Shown one piece after another: positions 1 to 9,453 of a stretch of DNA of 64,000 bases. Positions within the stretch are counted from its first letter, which is position 1; every line of letters starts with the position of its first letter. The notes below the pieces were generated by a model. That model saw nothing but the letters and a program-made list of their open reading frames with translations. It did not search any database and had not been told where the DNA came from. The stretch covers positions 558,001 through 622,000 of the forward strand of contig NW_026570280.1 of the NCBI RefSeq assembly GCF_019649055.1, given 5' to 3'. A program made the position numbers and the translations under genes. This stretch comes from Paramacrobiotus metropolitanus. Its lineage: Eukaryota; Tardigrada; Eutardigrada; Parachela; Macrobiotidae.

Positions 1-1
1 C

Positions 2-1565
2 CTCCGTTTCCAAGGACACACCGTTACCACAATCTGGGAGCACGAATACGACGAAACCGTTAGGACCAACCCGGAAATGCGACAATTCCTTAAAAATGTG
101 ACCTTTGTTGAGCCTCTGCATCCTCGTAATGCTTTCTACGGCGGCCGCACGAATGCTGTTCGATTGTTTCATTCAGTTCAGTCAGATGAAAGAATCATGT
201 ACTTCGATGTCAATAGCGAATACCCCTTCGTAAACAAGAATCGACGGTATCCCATCGGTCATCCTGTTATCATTACAAAAAATTTCACAGACATTGCCGA
301 CTATTTTGGTTTGGCACATTGCACCGTGCTACCACCGGGAGATTTGTGGCTACCAGTACTACCTTATCGAAGTAATGGGAAACTGACCTTTCCTTTGTGT
401 GCGACATGTGTCAATCAGCAAACAATGGAGAAATGTGAGCACACAGACCGCCAACGGGAACTGACAGGTACATGGTGCACACCGGAACTGGTTACCGCAA
501 TTAACCGCGGATACAAGGTCACGCGTATATATGAAGTTTGGCATTACGACACCTCTGAAGATCACTTGTTTAAAGCATACGTGGACAAGTTTTGAAAATC
601 AAAACAGAAGCGAGCGGATGGCCTGCCGGTGTTGTTACTGAAACGCAAAAGCGACAGTACATCGAAAATTTCCATCAGCGGGAAGGTGTCCGATTGGAAT
701 ATGATAAAATAAAGGAAAATCCTGGTCTGCGATCTCTGTCCAAACTGTGCCTAAACAGTTTTGGGGCCGTCTAGGGATGCAGGATAACAAACTCAACACG
801 TTGTACGTTCATGACCCCAAGGAATTCTATGAGATGCTGTACTCAGGAAAATACCACGTTCATTCCTGGGATCTTTTCAACGATGATGTACTGCAACTGA
901 CGTACACCAAAGAAGATGGGTTTGTTGAGCAGAATCCTAATACAAATGTGGTCCTAGCTGGGTGAGTGTAAATTTTGAGCATTTGGTACATGTAAAAAAA
1001 TTATTAAACGATAATGTTCTTTAGCTTCACAACATGCTGGGCCCGACTCCATTTGTACCACTTTATGGATTTGGTGAAAGAGCGACTACTGTACTTTGAT
1101 ACAGGTAGATTACTATTTCAGTGACTTACTTTATTTCCAAGTACAATTCTAGTATTTGCAGATTCTATATTTTTTGTGTCGCACCCCGACTTACCAGATC
1201 CCCCCGTTGGGAGCTTTTTGGGTGACCTAACAAACGAGCTCAAACCTGGACAGTTCATTACCGAGTTTGTCAGCTTGGGAGCCAAGACCTACGCCTATGT
1301 AACCAACGACGGGAACTCGGTTGTCAAAGTGAAAGGATTTACCATTAATGGTCAGACAAAACAAAAAATCAATTTCCACTCAATGTTGAATATTCTACAT
1401 GATTCTAAACATATTGATGTGCATTACCGCGATATTATTAACCGTGTGAAATCTAAACTTATTTTGCGCAACACAGACATGATTAAACGCCTGCAAGTCA
1501 CTTATGACAAGCGGAGGATAACGAAAAACTGGAATACTGTACCGTACGGATACACAGTTGAATAA
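2..1565 (+). CDS. pPolB: Protein-primed DNA polymerase B, C-terminal part (Polinton P1)
   Basis: This would copy the element from a protein primer. The 5' part lies outside the window. The sequence starts inside the conserved 'IWEHEYD' region. Palm motif A is seen as 'YFDVNSEYPF' (about 200-230). A 'CTP' Cys/His segment follows, then motif B around 'LCLNSF' (about 745-762), and motif C 'FDT/DSIFF' is split by an intron. Two introns are proposed from GT-AG ends and from alignment to the P2 copy: 962-1024 (63 bp) and 1105-1161 (57 bp). Two apparent frame breaks fall in T4 runs at 590-593 and 759-762. The end is a TAA, 3 bp from the convergent TBP-fusion gene. Family identity is confident; whether it is functional is unknown. 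Confidence 0.9.
1105..1161 (+). other. 57-bp intron splitting polymerase motif C (P1)
   Basis: The donor GTAGAT follows 'GATACAG' and the acceptor is TTTGCAG before ATTCTATA. Splicing is phase 1 and completes the second catalytic Asp codon of the DTDS motif. P2 has an intron of the same length, phase and position (22352-22408). Confidence 0.75.
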
Positions 1566-1567
1566 AT

Positions 1568-2529
1568 TTATTGTGCTTTCATGAAGTTGTGTATCATTTC
1601 ACCAACCGATTTCACAGCATTTTCAATTTCATCGGCATTTCTAATACCTAAAAAATTACACTTTCCCGAAGAAAACAACACGGCTGTGCATGATGGTAAT
1701 TTTAAACTCAAACCACTAAACAGCTCTGGAGTATAGGTCAAATCAAACAAACAGCTAAATTTTTCAAGATTTATACAGGTGTTATAACTATGCACAACAA
1801 CAATATTGACAACTCGAAATCCAGTCGCTTTACATTTAATACCAATAGACTGTAGTAGAGACACAAACCGTTCGACCAAATCTTTTGCAGCAGGCTCTGA
1901 ACGTGCACCATTTACGGTAATTTTCCCATTGGCGTACAGCTGACAATGCGCTTTGTACGGAGACAAAATGCGGATTAACAATCCAGAAAACTTTCTTGGT
2001 ATGTATTGCGCCATCGGGACTGACTTCTCAATCTTCGCCAAGTTCAAAGAAGTGTTTAAATCCGCAACGGCAACGACATTCATGATTTTGGCATCGCAGT
2101 AGAACCACAAACCAAAACGAATTGCTTTACGCAAAGTCGTTTGCGGCAGGTCAGTCAAGCGTTGATAAACAGGACAACCGGAATCCTCCAGATTAAGAAC
2201 CTCGGGAACATACTGCTCTAGTAGCCGGCACTTTTCTAAACCTTTGGCATAAAAACCAATTCCGAAGGTCTTCCAATTTTGCGGAAAATATCTTCGAATG
2301 CGCAACCGATTTGATTATGGCGAAAATCTCCCTTTGTGCTCCATACCAAACCGTGTGAATGTCGGGCCTGTCTGCACAAATCTCGAGAATGTTTCGAAGC
2401 GCTTCGAGGCAAACTGAAGGTGTATTGACCACTAGCGCGCTTCTCTGGGCACGAAAAAGCCAACTGCTTTATGTATTTAACTTTATCAATAACAAACCAG
2501 TCCGCGTCCAGAACACATGGCAGCGCCAT
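1568..2529 (-). CDS. TATA-binding-protein fusion: KG-EK/GCP domain plus two TBP repeats (P1)
   Basis: The C-terminal ~180 residues look like a full TBP saddle. Repeat 1 has 'RKFSGLLIRI' then 'YANGKITVNGARS'. Repeat 2 has 'YTPELFSGL' then 'AVLFSSGKCNFLG'. Three of the four DNA-intercalating Phe positions of TBP are kept; the fourth is Tyr. The N-terminal ~130 residues carry 'LDADWF', 'RHSHGLVW', 'FYAKGLEKC' and 'NLEDSGCP'. This domain is also present in P2, alone and fused. It could be a degraded RNase H-like fold, but catalytic acids are not clear. There is one frame break near an A5 run at 2251-2255. The likely role is nuclear, binding TATA-type promoters (inference). The ATG is at 2529, and the gene is divergent from the PC4-like gene. 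Confidence 0.85.
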
Positions 2530-2877
2530 GATAATACAAGTTAATATACACTACTAGCGTACTCTTATTAGAAACCTTTATGGTCATTTTATGTTACCTA
2601 GCACCAGGTGGATATAGTACATGGTACCATGCACTTTGCATGGCACCATGCACCGCAGTAACATAGTACCTGGCACCATGCACCGCGGTAACACGGTACA
2701 TGGCACCGTGCACCAAGTTGTGTATCTGGTTCAGGTTGGATAGAAAGTAGAATTCATATCTGGTTTACCACCGTCACAAAAGTTTTCATTCATAGCGCGA
2801 AGGGATTGAAGACAACTAGCTTTTTTGAATTTTAGTTTTAGTAAAAGTTGGTAATTATCAAGAAAATTTTGTGTGCA
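2530..2877. promoter_or_regulatory. Divergent intergenic region between TBP-fusion and PC4-like genes
   Basis: No ORF is seen in these 348 bp. The region separates two genes transcribed away from each other, so it should hold both promoters. It contains the 30-bp repeat array at 2617-2714. Confidence 0.5.
2617..2714. repeat. 30-bp direct repeats with GTACATGGCACC-type core
   Basis: Two full 30-bp units (2655-2684 and 2685-2714) differ at only a few bases. Each starts GC(A/G)GTAACA and ends GGCACC(A/G)TGCACC. A partial unit lies upstream from 2617. The same core recurs at 12159-12177, 13778-13793 and 13811-13833, all in P1 intergenic DNA. This is a candidate transcription-factor site. Confidence 0.7.
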
Positions 2878-3842
2878 ATGGACCCGACAGTACCATCAGT
2901 TCCACCGTCAACATCAAAACCGGGCAGCAAACGCCGTCGCCCAGATGGTTACGAAATCGGTATGGTTAAACCGAAGTCGGAAGCAACCATCCAACCGCCC
3001 TTGGAGGTGCAACCCAAGTACCGGGCTAAACCAGTTGAAGGGCATGCTCGCCTGGCTTTTTTGGAAGCAAGTAATCCAGTTTACCGCCTGGGAAACGATA
3101 AATTCGTTCATGTTGGCCGCCAGTGGGGTGACACGAAAGTCTTTATCGGTGAATGGAAGGAGGGACCTGCTGGAAAATGGAAACAAACATGGGGGGAAAA
3201 TGATCGGTGTTAACAAAAAAAGGATTTTTACGCTTGGCGTCATTGTTGTTGACCGGTAAGGCCGATCTGGACCCAGTGGCCCGTGATATGTCTGCGGAAA
3301 GTGGTCGTTTGACCCCGTTATTTCTGTTGGACCAGGGAGTGTATTTCAACTGGAGTCGGTACAAAAGCTCTAACGTTGCCAGCATTCGTCGGTATCAGGT
3401 TTCCAAGGATGGAGATTTAGTTCCAACGAAGAACGGTATTTCGTTCGGTGAAAGATGCTACGATGCGCTGAAGGAACTAATGCAGGACTTGACACTGTTG
3501 AAAAACATCGTCAGCGTGGATGAAACTGTGGGACATGTAGACGGAAACAAAAAGGGGTTGGAATATGAAACCTTATGCGATGACATTGGGGATGCTTTAG
3601 TTAAACTGCTGGGTGAGCGGTGCCCAGATGGCGGATTAATTTTGCGTGATGATCGTTTGACGGACACTGAATGGGAGGAAGCGGTTCAACGCCTTTTGGA
3701 CTCGCGTGTAGTGCATGGAATTCTGTTTGGATATGAAGAATTGAGCCCAAAGCAAGCTCTGAGTCTGGACGTTGCAAGCTACCTCAAAACCAACGAAGAC
3801 CAGCTCCGCAACCAGGTAAACTCCTGCCTCACTGATTTCTAA
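2878..3842 (+). CDS. Tandem PC4-like (transcription coactivator p15) protein (P1)
   Basis: Two segments resemble the PC4 ssDNA-binding/coactivator fold. The first has 'YRLGNDKFVHVGRQWGDTKV' then 'FIGEW', in a basic, Pro-rich N-terminal context with 'SKRRRPDG' as a possible nuclear signal. The second has 'VYFNWSRYKSSNVASIRRY' followed by 'DGDLVPTKNGIS' and 'ALKELM', matching the PC4 order of basic strand, 'G-L-P-KGIS', then helix. The C-terminal ~120 residues are acidic/helical and not recognised. The frame shifts between G6 (3191-3196) and A7 (3215-3221). The ATG at 2878 is chosen as the first Met before the Pro/Ser-rich start. The role (inferred) is transcription or ssDNA binding alongside the TBP fusion. 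PC4 homology is moderately sure. Confidence 0.6.
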
Positions 3843-3927
3843 ATGACTGAAAATCCTGACTAGCTGTTTATGCAGGTTTCTTGAATCTTGAATCTTTTTT
3901 TCTCGTTGTTCTGTGTTGCTTATAATT

Positions 3928-4047
3928 ATGTTTCTTGTGTTTTTTGTATACGTTACCATCAAGAGAAAGTACTTGCGCGTTTTCTGTCACTGTTTCATTG
4001 TGTTGCTTAGTCTTCTATATTTGTTGTTTGCGTTTGCATATATATAG
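3928..4047 (+). CDS. 39-residue hydrophobic protein (P1)
   Basis: A short ORF from ATG 3928 to TAG. It has a hydrophobic start, a basic 'IKRKYLR' segment, then 'FIVLLSLLYLLFAFAYI', a clear membrane helix. It sits between the PC4-like gene and the protease gene. Tiny membrane proteins also occur at 11146-11331 and in P2 at 21694-21825. No family is recognised, and short AT-rich ORFs like this can be chance. Confidence 0.3.
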   Translation: MFLVFFVYVTIKRKYLRVFCHCFIVLLSLLYLLFAFAYI

Positions 4048-4132
4048 CGTTACCCTAAAGGAACAATATACAGTATGCATGGATTGCATGGAAAAATATA
4101 TCATTATTCGTGATGCTAATTTCTTTGCATGT

Positions 4133-4645
4133 TTATTTCATTAACCGTTTACATATCTGACGGAGGTAAGAGCCGTCAATAAGTGTTGTATTAATATCAA
4201 AAAAAGAGTTGACATATTGACAAACCATCTTGTCGTTGCTTATTCGATTATCGGTAAATAAGTGCACAATATTAGTAAACGTTTCACCACTAGCTCTTCT
4301 CAGAACAAAAAACAGGCAATATTGCCCACATACAGTGCTGTATTCAGATTGAAACTGCTCGGACTGGCAAACCACAGTATTGTTTTCTGTAAGTGTAGAA
4401 AAATTGGTAGAATATGACTGCAAAGGTCTACCATATGAGTCGAAAACCTCCATAATATCGTCTTTAGTTTGGTATAACGCGATCCAGTGTTCCCCGTCTT
4501 GGTCTGCTGGGTCCGTGTTTACAACACACGCACCGGGGTACGGTGTCAGGTTTGTTGGTGCTCTGTCGCTAGCATAAACCCCTCTGAATATTGGGGCCGT
4601 TACCGGATTTCCGTGTAGACAGTTAGCAATTTGTTCCGTATTCAT
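4133..4645 (-). CDS. PRO: Adenain-like cysteine protease (P1)
   Basis: This is the capsid-maturation protease typical of Polintons and adenoviruses. The catalytic His lies in 'GEHWIALY'. An acidic residue follows in 'VFDSYG'. The Gln/Cys oxyanion and nucleophile lie in 'STVCGQYCLFF'. The 170-residue length suits the family, and the ORF is intact. It sits 16 bp downstream of the major capsid gene on the same strand, so the two are probably co-expressed. Confidence 0.92.
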   Translation of the reverse strand: MNTEQIANCLHGNPVTAPIFRGVYASDRAPTNLTPYPGACVVNTDPADQDGEHWIALYQTKDDIMEVFDSYGRPLQSYSTNFSTLTENNTVVCQSEQFQSEYSTVCGQYCLFFVLRRASGETFTNIVHLFTDNRISNDKMVCQYVNSFFDINTTLIDGSYLRQICKRLMK

Positions 4646-4661
4646 GTTGAAAAGTCGGCAA

Positions 4662-5978
4662 TTAATTGCCGGTGCTGATTATCTCAATAATGCTGTCATA
4701 TATTAACATGCAAACCATCATAATCGTTGAACTCAACGGTTTACTGAAGGCTACCGATACACTTAGATTGCCTTGCTTTATCAGCGTTAGTGGGCCACGA
4801 CCAGTGTGTCCTGGTGTCAAATCAAATCCGAATATGGTGAACCCTTGGTTGTATTCGGTACGGTCAAAAGGCAATCCATTTTGTAAACTGGGTCGATGTC
4901 CCAACGTGTCCAGCAATCCATCATAGCATTCCAACGACATATTGCGCTCGAAATCGCACATGTACGGTTTTGTTGGATAGCTTTGTCCGTCGACTTCGAC
5001 ACTGATCTGCGTAATACCGAAGTGTTGAAAGTTAAAGGGATTTTTCTTTAGGGTGCCATGAAAGTCTTCACTGTCGACAAATCCGATAAAGACAACTTTA
5101 GGAATTTGTCCGATTTGAAGATTACTAATCACGGTGCTTTGCGTTTTCTGGGGAATATCAGACACACGCATTACCACACGCTCAATGTGATATTTGACTG
5201 TTTTTTTCAATAACTCTCCCGCAACTGCTGTTAGAAAATCAGGTGAAGGTATATATCGCCGCACGGCTAGTCGAGCATTCCGAATAAACGGCTTAAACGA
5301 TTTGGTTGCATCTTTATCCCACGTACGCAACGCGAATTCCGGTCGACTCACCACTAGACGTATGTTCAGTGGTACACCCGTGCACAAAGGTTTGCTCTGA
5401 TCAAATAGATCGGAAAATAGCTTACCGGACAGCTGCACGTATTGTCCTGTTTGAAACAATGCTTTGCGGTTTTTTTCACCTTTGTTGAGAGCTTCGTCGT
5501 TGAATTTAGCGGGCGTATCTAAGTAGAATGCAGCGGAAGTTAGCTGGCTGTCCTGGGCTTCTCTAGCGTATGACAGTAATGATTCAAAGTAGGCACGGTA
5601 CGGGTAGAATGTTGCCGCGTCCGAGATCAAGCGGTTGGCGACCGTAACGTGACAGGATGAAAACAACGAGTGTAGGAAATTATTAACTGGTGCAACTCCA
5701 TCTTCAGCAGTTACCAACTCCCAATCCCCGGTCGTCTTGCGTACTTTAATACCGACCTCTATTTCAAGCATCATATCGGCTAGGCTGAGCAAACCTGCCG
5801 TACTAGGTGGAATGAAAAAATTGATGTCGCCGGCTGATCCGTTATCGGTCAAAATTGTTGTGGGGTTGAGTTTTTCGTGCTCTGTACGCCAACGGTCCGT
5901 AAGAGTAGCCGGCAAGGCAAACAGCTGATTCTCCAGTTGCATCGCCGGCTCCGAATGTTCCATCATAAGCATCGCCAT
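4662..5978 (-). CDS. MCP: Major capsid protein, double jelly-roll type (P1)
   Basis: An intact 438-residue ORF. It matches the Polinton capsid family also represented by invertebrate F54H12.2-like proteins (family recalled, not searched). Landmarks are the N-terminal 'AMQLENQLFALPATL', the central 'VKYHIERVVMR', 'ISVEVDGQSYP', 'YDGLLDTLG' and the C-terminal 'FDLTP' followed by 'GNLSV'. The P2 copy (27978-29308) aligns along its whole length. It would build the icosahedral shell. It lies 3 bp from the pVI-like gene, as part of a tightly packed minus-strand block. Confidence 0.88.
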   Translation of the reverse strand: MAMLMMEHSEPAMQLENQLFALPATLTDRWRTEHEKLNPTTILTDNGSAGDINFFIPPSTAGLLSLADMMLEIEVGIKVRKTTGDWELVTAEDGVAPVNNFLHSLFSSCHVTVANRLISDAATFYPYRAYFESLLSYAREAQDSQLTSAAFYLDTPAKFNDEALNKGEKNRKALFQTGQYVQLSGKLFSDLFDQSKPLCTGVPLNIRLVVSRPEFALRTWDKDATKSFKPFIRNARLAVRRYIPSPDFLTAVAGELLKKTVKYHIERVVMRVSDIPQKTQSTVISNLQIGQIPKVVFIGFVDSEDFHGTLKKNPFNFQHFGITQISVEVDGQSYPTKPYMCDFERNMSLECYDGLLDTLGHRPSLQNGLPFDRTEYNQGFTIFGFDLTPGHTGRGPLTLIKQGNLSVSVAFSKPLSSTIMMVCMLIYDSIIEIISTGN

Positions 5979-5981
5979 CTT

Positions 5982-6380
5982 TTACAGAAAGTCAGGAATA
6001 CTGGTCGGAGGTATGCGTTTAACACGATGAACTTTTCGCTTAAATCGTCGCTTTTTACGAACTCCTTCACCTTCTTGCAAAGCTAGACGTTTACCAATTG
6101 CCGCACCTGCCCGGGACGTTACTTCTTTAATAGCCCCGGTCGCCGCATCTTGCAGGTGAGGAGTAGCGGCTTCTAAGGCTGCTTTGGCATGAGGCGCGGC
6201 TTTGCGTAAGATCGGTTTAGCAAAACCAGTAATCTTTGCCAATAAATTTTTCAAAATTTGAGGAAATCCAGAACCGTTTTGCAGGGTTCCTCGATACCGA
6301 ATAAGGGCACTTCCACCCGTTTGATTCACAAACACGTTGTCATACCGCCGAGGGTCGGGTACGTAAGCTACTAGTGGCAT
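5982..6380 (-). CDS. Small pVI/pX-like virion protein (P1)
   Basis: 132 residues. The N-terminus has an 'RYRGTLQNGSGF' motif, shared with P2 as 'RYRGSLMQNGSGF'. An Ala-rich amphipathic helix follows ('KAAPHAKAALEAATPHLQDA'), then a basic tail 'KKRRFKRKVHRVKRIPP'. This layout fits the small capsid-interior or membrane-active proteins of adenovirus and adintovirus type (pVI or pX). The role is inferred from layout and from its place between MCP and minor capsid genes. Confidence 0.7.
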   Translation of the reverse strand: MPLVAYVPDPRRYDNVFVNQTGGSALIRYRGTLQNGSGFPQILKNLLAKITGFAKPILRKAAPHAKAALEAATPHLQDAATGAIKEVTSRAGAAIGKRLALQEGEGVRKKRRFKRKVHRVKRIPPTSIPDFL

Positions 6381-6382
6381 CT

Positions 6383-7346
6383 TCAGTACAGTCGTTGAGG
6401 ACGGAAGTGCAGCTTGACCAATGACTTTCCCGTTTGGAATTTAGCGTCGTCACCTAGGTCATTAGCAATAGTCAGATGAATGGTCTCAAAATGTTGGCGC
6501 AATACTGGAACGTAATGGGGAATATCGAAGCGTGCTTCCACGATCTGGTTGACCTCTCCTCTAATAGGTACAGCACGCAGAAACTGCGCCGCGGTATCGC
6601 CAATCAAGCTATAGTCCGCAACGTCGCTGTACAGGAACAAGCTTTGATTTCCCAGTAAAGTGTTAACGGGGCGTTCCGAAAGAAAAGTCGTCAGTTTAGG
6701 GGGAGGTGCTTTAGTGAAAAATGATAGGTACTTAATACGACTTGTTTTCGATTCAAATGGAAACGGGCCGCGTGCATTAGAATGAATTTCCTCTGGGACG
6801 TCCGGTTTGTATTCACTTTGCTCAAATCCTAATATTTTTTGCAATGTAACGGATCCTGGGGAAGGAAACTGAAACACGATCGTTACCGATTGAAAGTTTA
6901 ACGCGATGATTAGTAGCCGTCAGGAACTGCAAACTGAAGGCCTTGTTGTCATGTAAAGCACTCTTGTCTTGATGAACCACATCGTCCACCATGTACGGCC
7001 CAATTACCGGTACAAGATTATTGATAGTTTCCAATAATAAATCGGCATTTTTATAGTTTCCTGGCGGAATGACCAAAATCTCTTGGTGAACTACATAGTC
7101 CGCGCTGGTGATAAAGTCGTCCTCTTTTTTCACACGAAATTCTTTAACTATATCCAAATGTATTTTCTGTTCAGTTGGAAGAGTGTAGAATGAATTTAGA
7201 TACTGCAGTTCCACCAGCGCCATTTCCCACTTTCCCTTGAGGGTAATGGGGTGTTTTAGTTTTGTGGTCCAGTTTGATGGAGTGTTTGTCGTGTCAGTAG
7301 CGACATCGCTTGGTAGCGTTATGTAGAATGGGGCTCCCTCAAACAT
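6383..7346 (-). CDS. mCP: Minor capsid (penton, single jelly-roll) protein, frame-broken (P1)
   Basis: The N-terminus has the Polinton penton signature 'FYITLPSD' then 'NWTTKLKHPITLKGKWEMAL'. The C-terminus has 'DLGDDAKFQTGKSLVKLHF'. P2 has an uninterrupted 313-residue homologue (29781-30722). The P1 copy shifts frame near a C/G run at 6858-6861. The 5' end overlaps the integrase 3' end by 28 bp. Family call is confident; the break may be decay or sequence error. Confidence 0.85.
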
Positions 7347-8369
7347 GATGTTAACACCCAGGAATCGTGTTCGGGTCCGTATCCTAACCAGCGCACCAGA
7401 GCTTTCTTTCCTCGTCGTTTAATAACAAAATCAATCGCGTATTTTTTGTCTTTTGGGTTTGAAACAAGGGACAGTTCGTGTTCGTAAAATGTCCCTTTAA
7501 TAGATTCGCCTTGATAATCTCGCACCCGGTACACAGGAACTTTATGCGGAATAACTTGATGAACGTAGAACACTTCTTCCTTAAACCGGTAAGTGTAACC
7601 CTTTTCTACTTTTGTCTTGTGCACCGCAATGCGTACAGCGTCACCAACCTTGAAACGAGGTTGTCTTAACTTTGATTTTGTACAAAGCATTGTACACGCG
7701 CAAAGAGTTGTCCTGGCTTACATCTACTGGCCGCAGACCGTGAGCACGATGTGCAGAATGATTGTACGAGTACACAAGATCTTGCAACTTGTCAATATAA
7801 CGTGTAGATAAACGTGATCGGAACAGTCGAAACATTCGTGTCTTGATAGTACGGATCACCCGCTCCGCCATTGCACATTTTACATCTTCGTTTTCCGAAG
7901 TAAAAATCATGATATTCTTTTCCTTCAGAAATTTCTTTACGGTTGTGTTCAACATCTCCGTTCCTTTGTCGTACTGCAACTTTTCAGGCTCGCCCAGATC
8001 AATAAATGCCTTGCTTAACGCTTCCTTCGTGTCAGTTCCAGTCTTGGTTTTTAACGGTTGCACACTCAATTTCTTGGAGAAACAATCAATGACGAAAAGT
8101 AAGTACTTATATCCATCGTTTTCTTTTGCATATTTAGCCAAGTCAGCCAGATCAGCTTGGAACTGCTGTTGCAGGTTGGTGACAACTATGCGGTTGCGCG
8201 GAAAGCGCTTCCGCGACTCCTTGTTGACAGTGTACGCATCGATTTCCTGCAGTATTTCCTGTGCTTTCCGTTTGTTGGCTCTTGTCTTTAAGCTGTTTCG
8301 AAATCTTTGGACGCCGCCAAGACCGCCGGGGTCCCGCGGGTTGAGATATTTCTTCATTAGCTTCTCCAT
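7319..8369 (-). CDS. INT: RVE integrase with chromodomain (P1)
   Basis: This is the retroviral-type DDE integrase of Polintons (F54H12.3-like, recalled). The N-terminal part is 'YLNPRDPGGLGGVQRF'. The catalytic residues lie in 'QADLADLAKY', 'QYDKGTEM' and 'CAMAERVIRTIK'. A C-terminal SH3-like segment is followed by a chromodomain ('YAIDFVIKRRGKKALVRWLG', then 'HDSWV'). The frame shifts in a T4/A4 run at 7676-7679 between core and C-terminus. The chromodomain probably guides insertion to modified chromatin (family knowledge). P2's integrase appears to stop before this domain. Confidence 0.9.
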
Positions 8370-8444
8370 TATTACAACAAGTTGATACGCAGTTGATCTT
8401 AAATATTCGACACAAGCGTAAGACTGTTGGAATAAAGCCAGACA

Positions 8445-9140
8445 TTATGGTAAAGTAATCCACCGAATTCTGTGAGCACCGCTACCTTTCTGGACCGTAC
8501 GAGAACGTAATTTTCGCTTTGGGTCGTCTACAGATATATCGGATTGTCGCTTTTGTCCTTTTAAGGGGGTAGAGAGAGGAAACAATGGAATTCGTTTTTG
8601 CTTGCGCGGTTTTGGATGCTCTTCTTTGCCTTTGCGTTTTTTTCCCTTGGTAGGAAAACTCGCTGGAAAAAGTGCTAAACGCTGACTTTTTGCCGGCGAT
8701 TGTTGATCCGTATCGTCTGAGAGGTTTCGTTTTTGACCTTTCACAGGTAATGACTCTGGAAACAATGGCAGGCGTGGTAGCTTCTGGGATGTGTCGCTGA
8801 CTTCCTCGTCAGTCCTTTTTCTTTTCCAGCCTTGACTTCTGTTAAATTCTTGAGGGTCTGCTAACGGTGTTGGTTGTGTAACAGGATCAGTGGACAGCTC
8901 CAGAGGATTTTCGTCCGGTAAGGCTTTCTGCTTAAGTGCCAGGAAACGCTCTAGAATGCTTGTTAGTTGGTCGGCCTTTTGGTATTCGTTTAGATCGTTT
9001 CGGTGAAGCGTTTTGGCAATAAGCTCATCTAAGGATACAACTGCTCTAGCTTCAGGCGGTTCTTTGTTGATTTGCAATTTTTCATGCATTCGGTCTTCCA
9101 TGATACGTCGAGGAACAATGTAGTACTCATCCATTTCCAA
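8445..9140 (-). CDS. Basic NLS-rich Polinton protein with repeated LPLFP-type motifs (P1)
   Basis: 231 residues, intact. The N-terminus 'YYIVPRRIMEDRM' is shared with P2 ('HYIVPASEMKRL'). The middle repeats the pattern 'RLPLFPESLPVKGQKR', 'RLALFPASFPTKGKKRK' and 'RIPLFPLSTPLKGQKR', three units with a basic end. The C-terminus 'RIRWITLP' is also similar to P2. A core or nuclear-targeting protein is plausible; the function is unknown. The end of the downstream-strand neighbour overlaps its start by 14 bp. Confidence 0.7.
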   Translation of the reverse strand: MEMDEYYIVPRRIMEDRMHEKLQINKEPPEARAVVSLDELIAKTLHRNDLNEYQKADQLTSILERFLALKQKALPDENPLELSTDPVTQPTPLADPQEFNRSQGWKRKRTDEEVSDTSQKLPRLPLFPESLPVKGQKRNLSDDTDQQSPAKSQRLALFPASFPTKGKKRKGKEEHPKPRKQKRIPLFPLSTPLKGQKRQSDISVDDPKRKLRSRTVQKGSGAHRIRWITLP

Positions 9141-9453
9141 TTAACGAAGTCAGGACTCCCGCGAGAACTGGTAAAATTGCTCCAATAAATCCTCCCTGCT
9201 GCAATATCTTACGCTTCTCTTTCAACGGGTATCGTCGTAAAGCAATTAGCTTTAATGCTTTTCGATGGCGTTTGCACTTGTCCATCTGTGATGGGGAAAG
9301 GGCGACTGTATTTTTGACTATATTGACAGCAATCTCTTCCAGAGCTTTCATCTGGGGTTTGCTCATATAGCTCATCAAAACACGTCGCTGCCGTGGCTTC
9401 AGTTTCTGCAGTGTTATTATAAATGGCGCCAAAGATTTTACGCGTTCAGACAT
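9127..9453 (-). CDS. 108-residue conserved Polinton protein with hydrophobic tail (P1)
   Basis: An intact small protein. It has a basic helical body ('LKPRQRRVLMSYMSKPQMKA', 'CKRHRKALKLIALRRYPL') and a C-terminal hydrophobic Gly/Ala helix ('GGFIGAILPVLAGVLTSLIG'). P2 has a clear counterpart. It may be a membrane-associated virion component; the role is unknown. It overlaps the ATPase gene by 16 bp. Confidence 0.75.
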   Translation of the reverse strand: MSERVKSLAPFIITLQKLKPRQRRVLMSYMSKPQMKALEEIAVNIVKNTVALSPSQMDKCKRHRKALKLIALRRYPLKEKRKILQQGGFIGAILPVLAGVLTSLIGNG

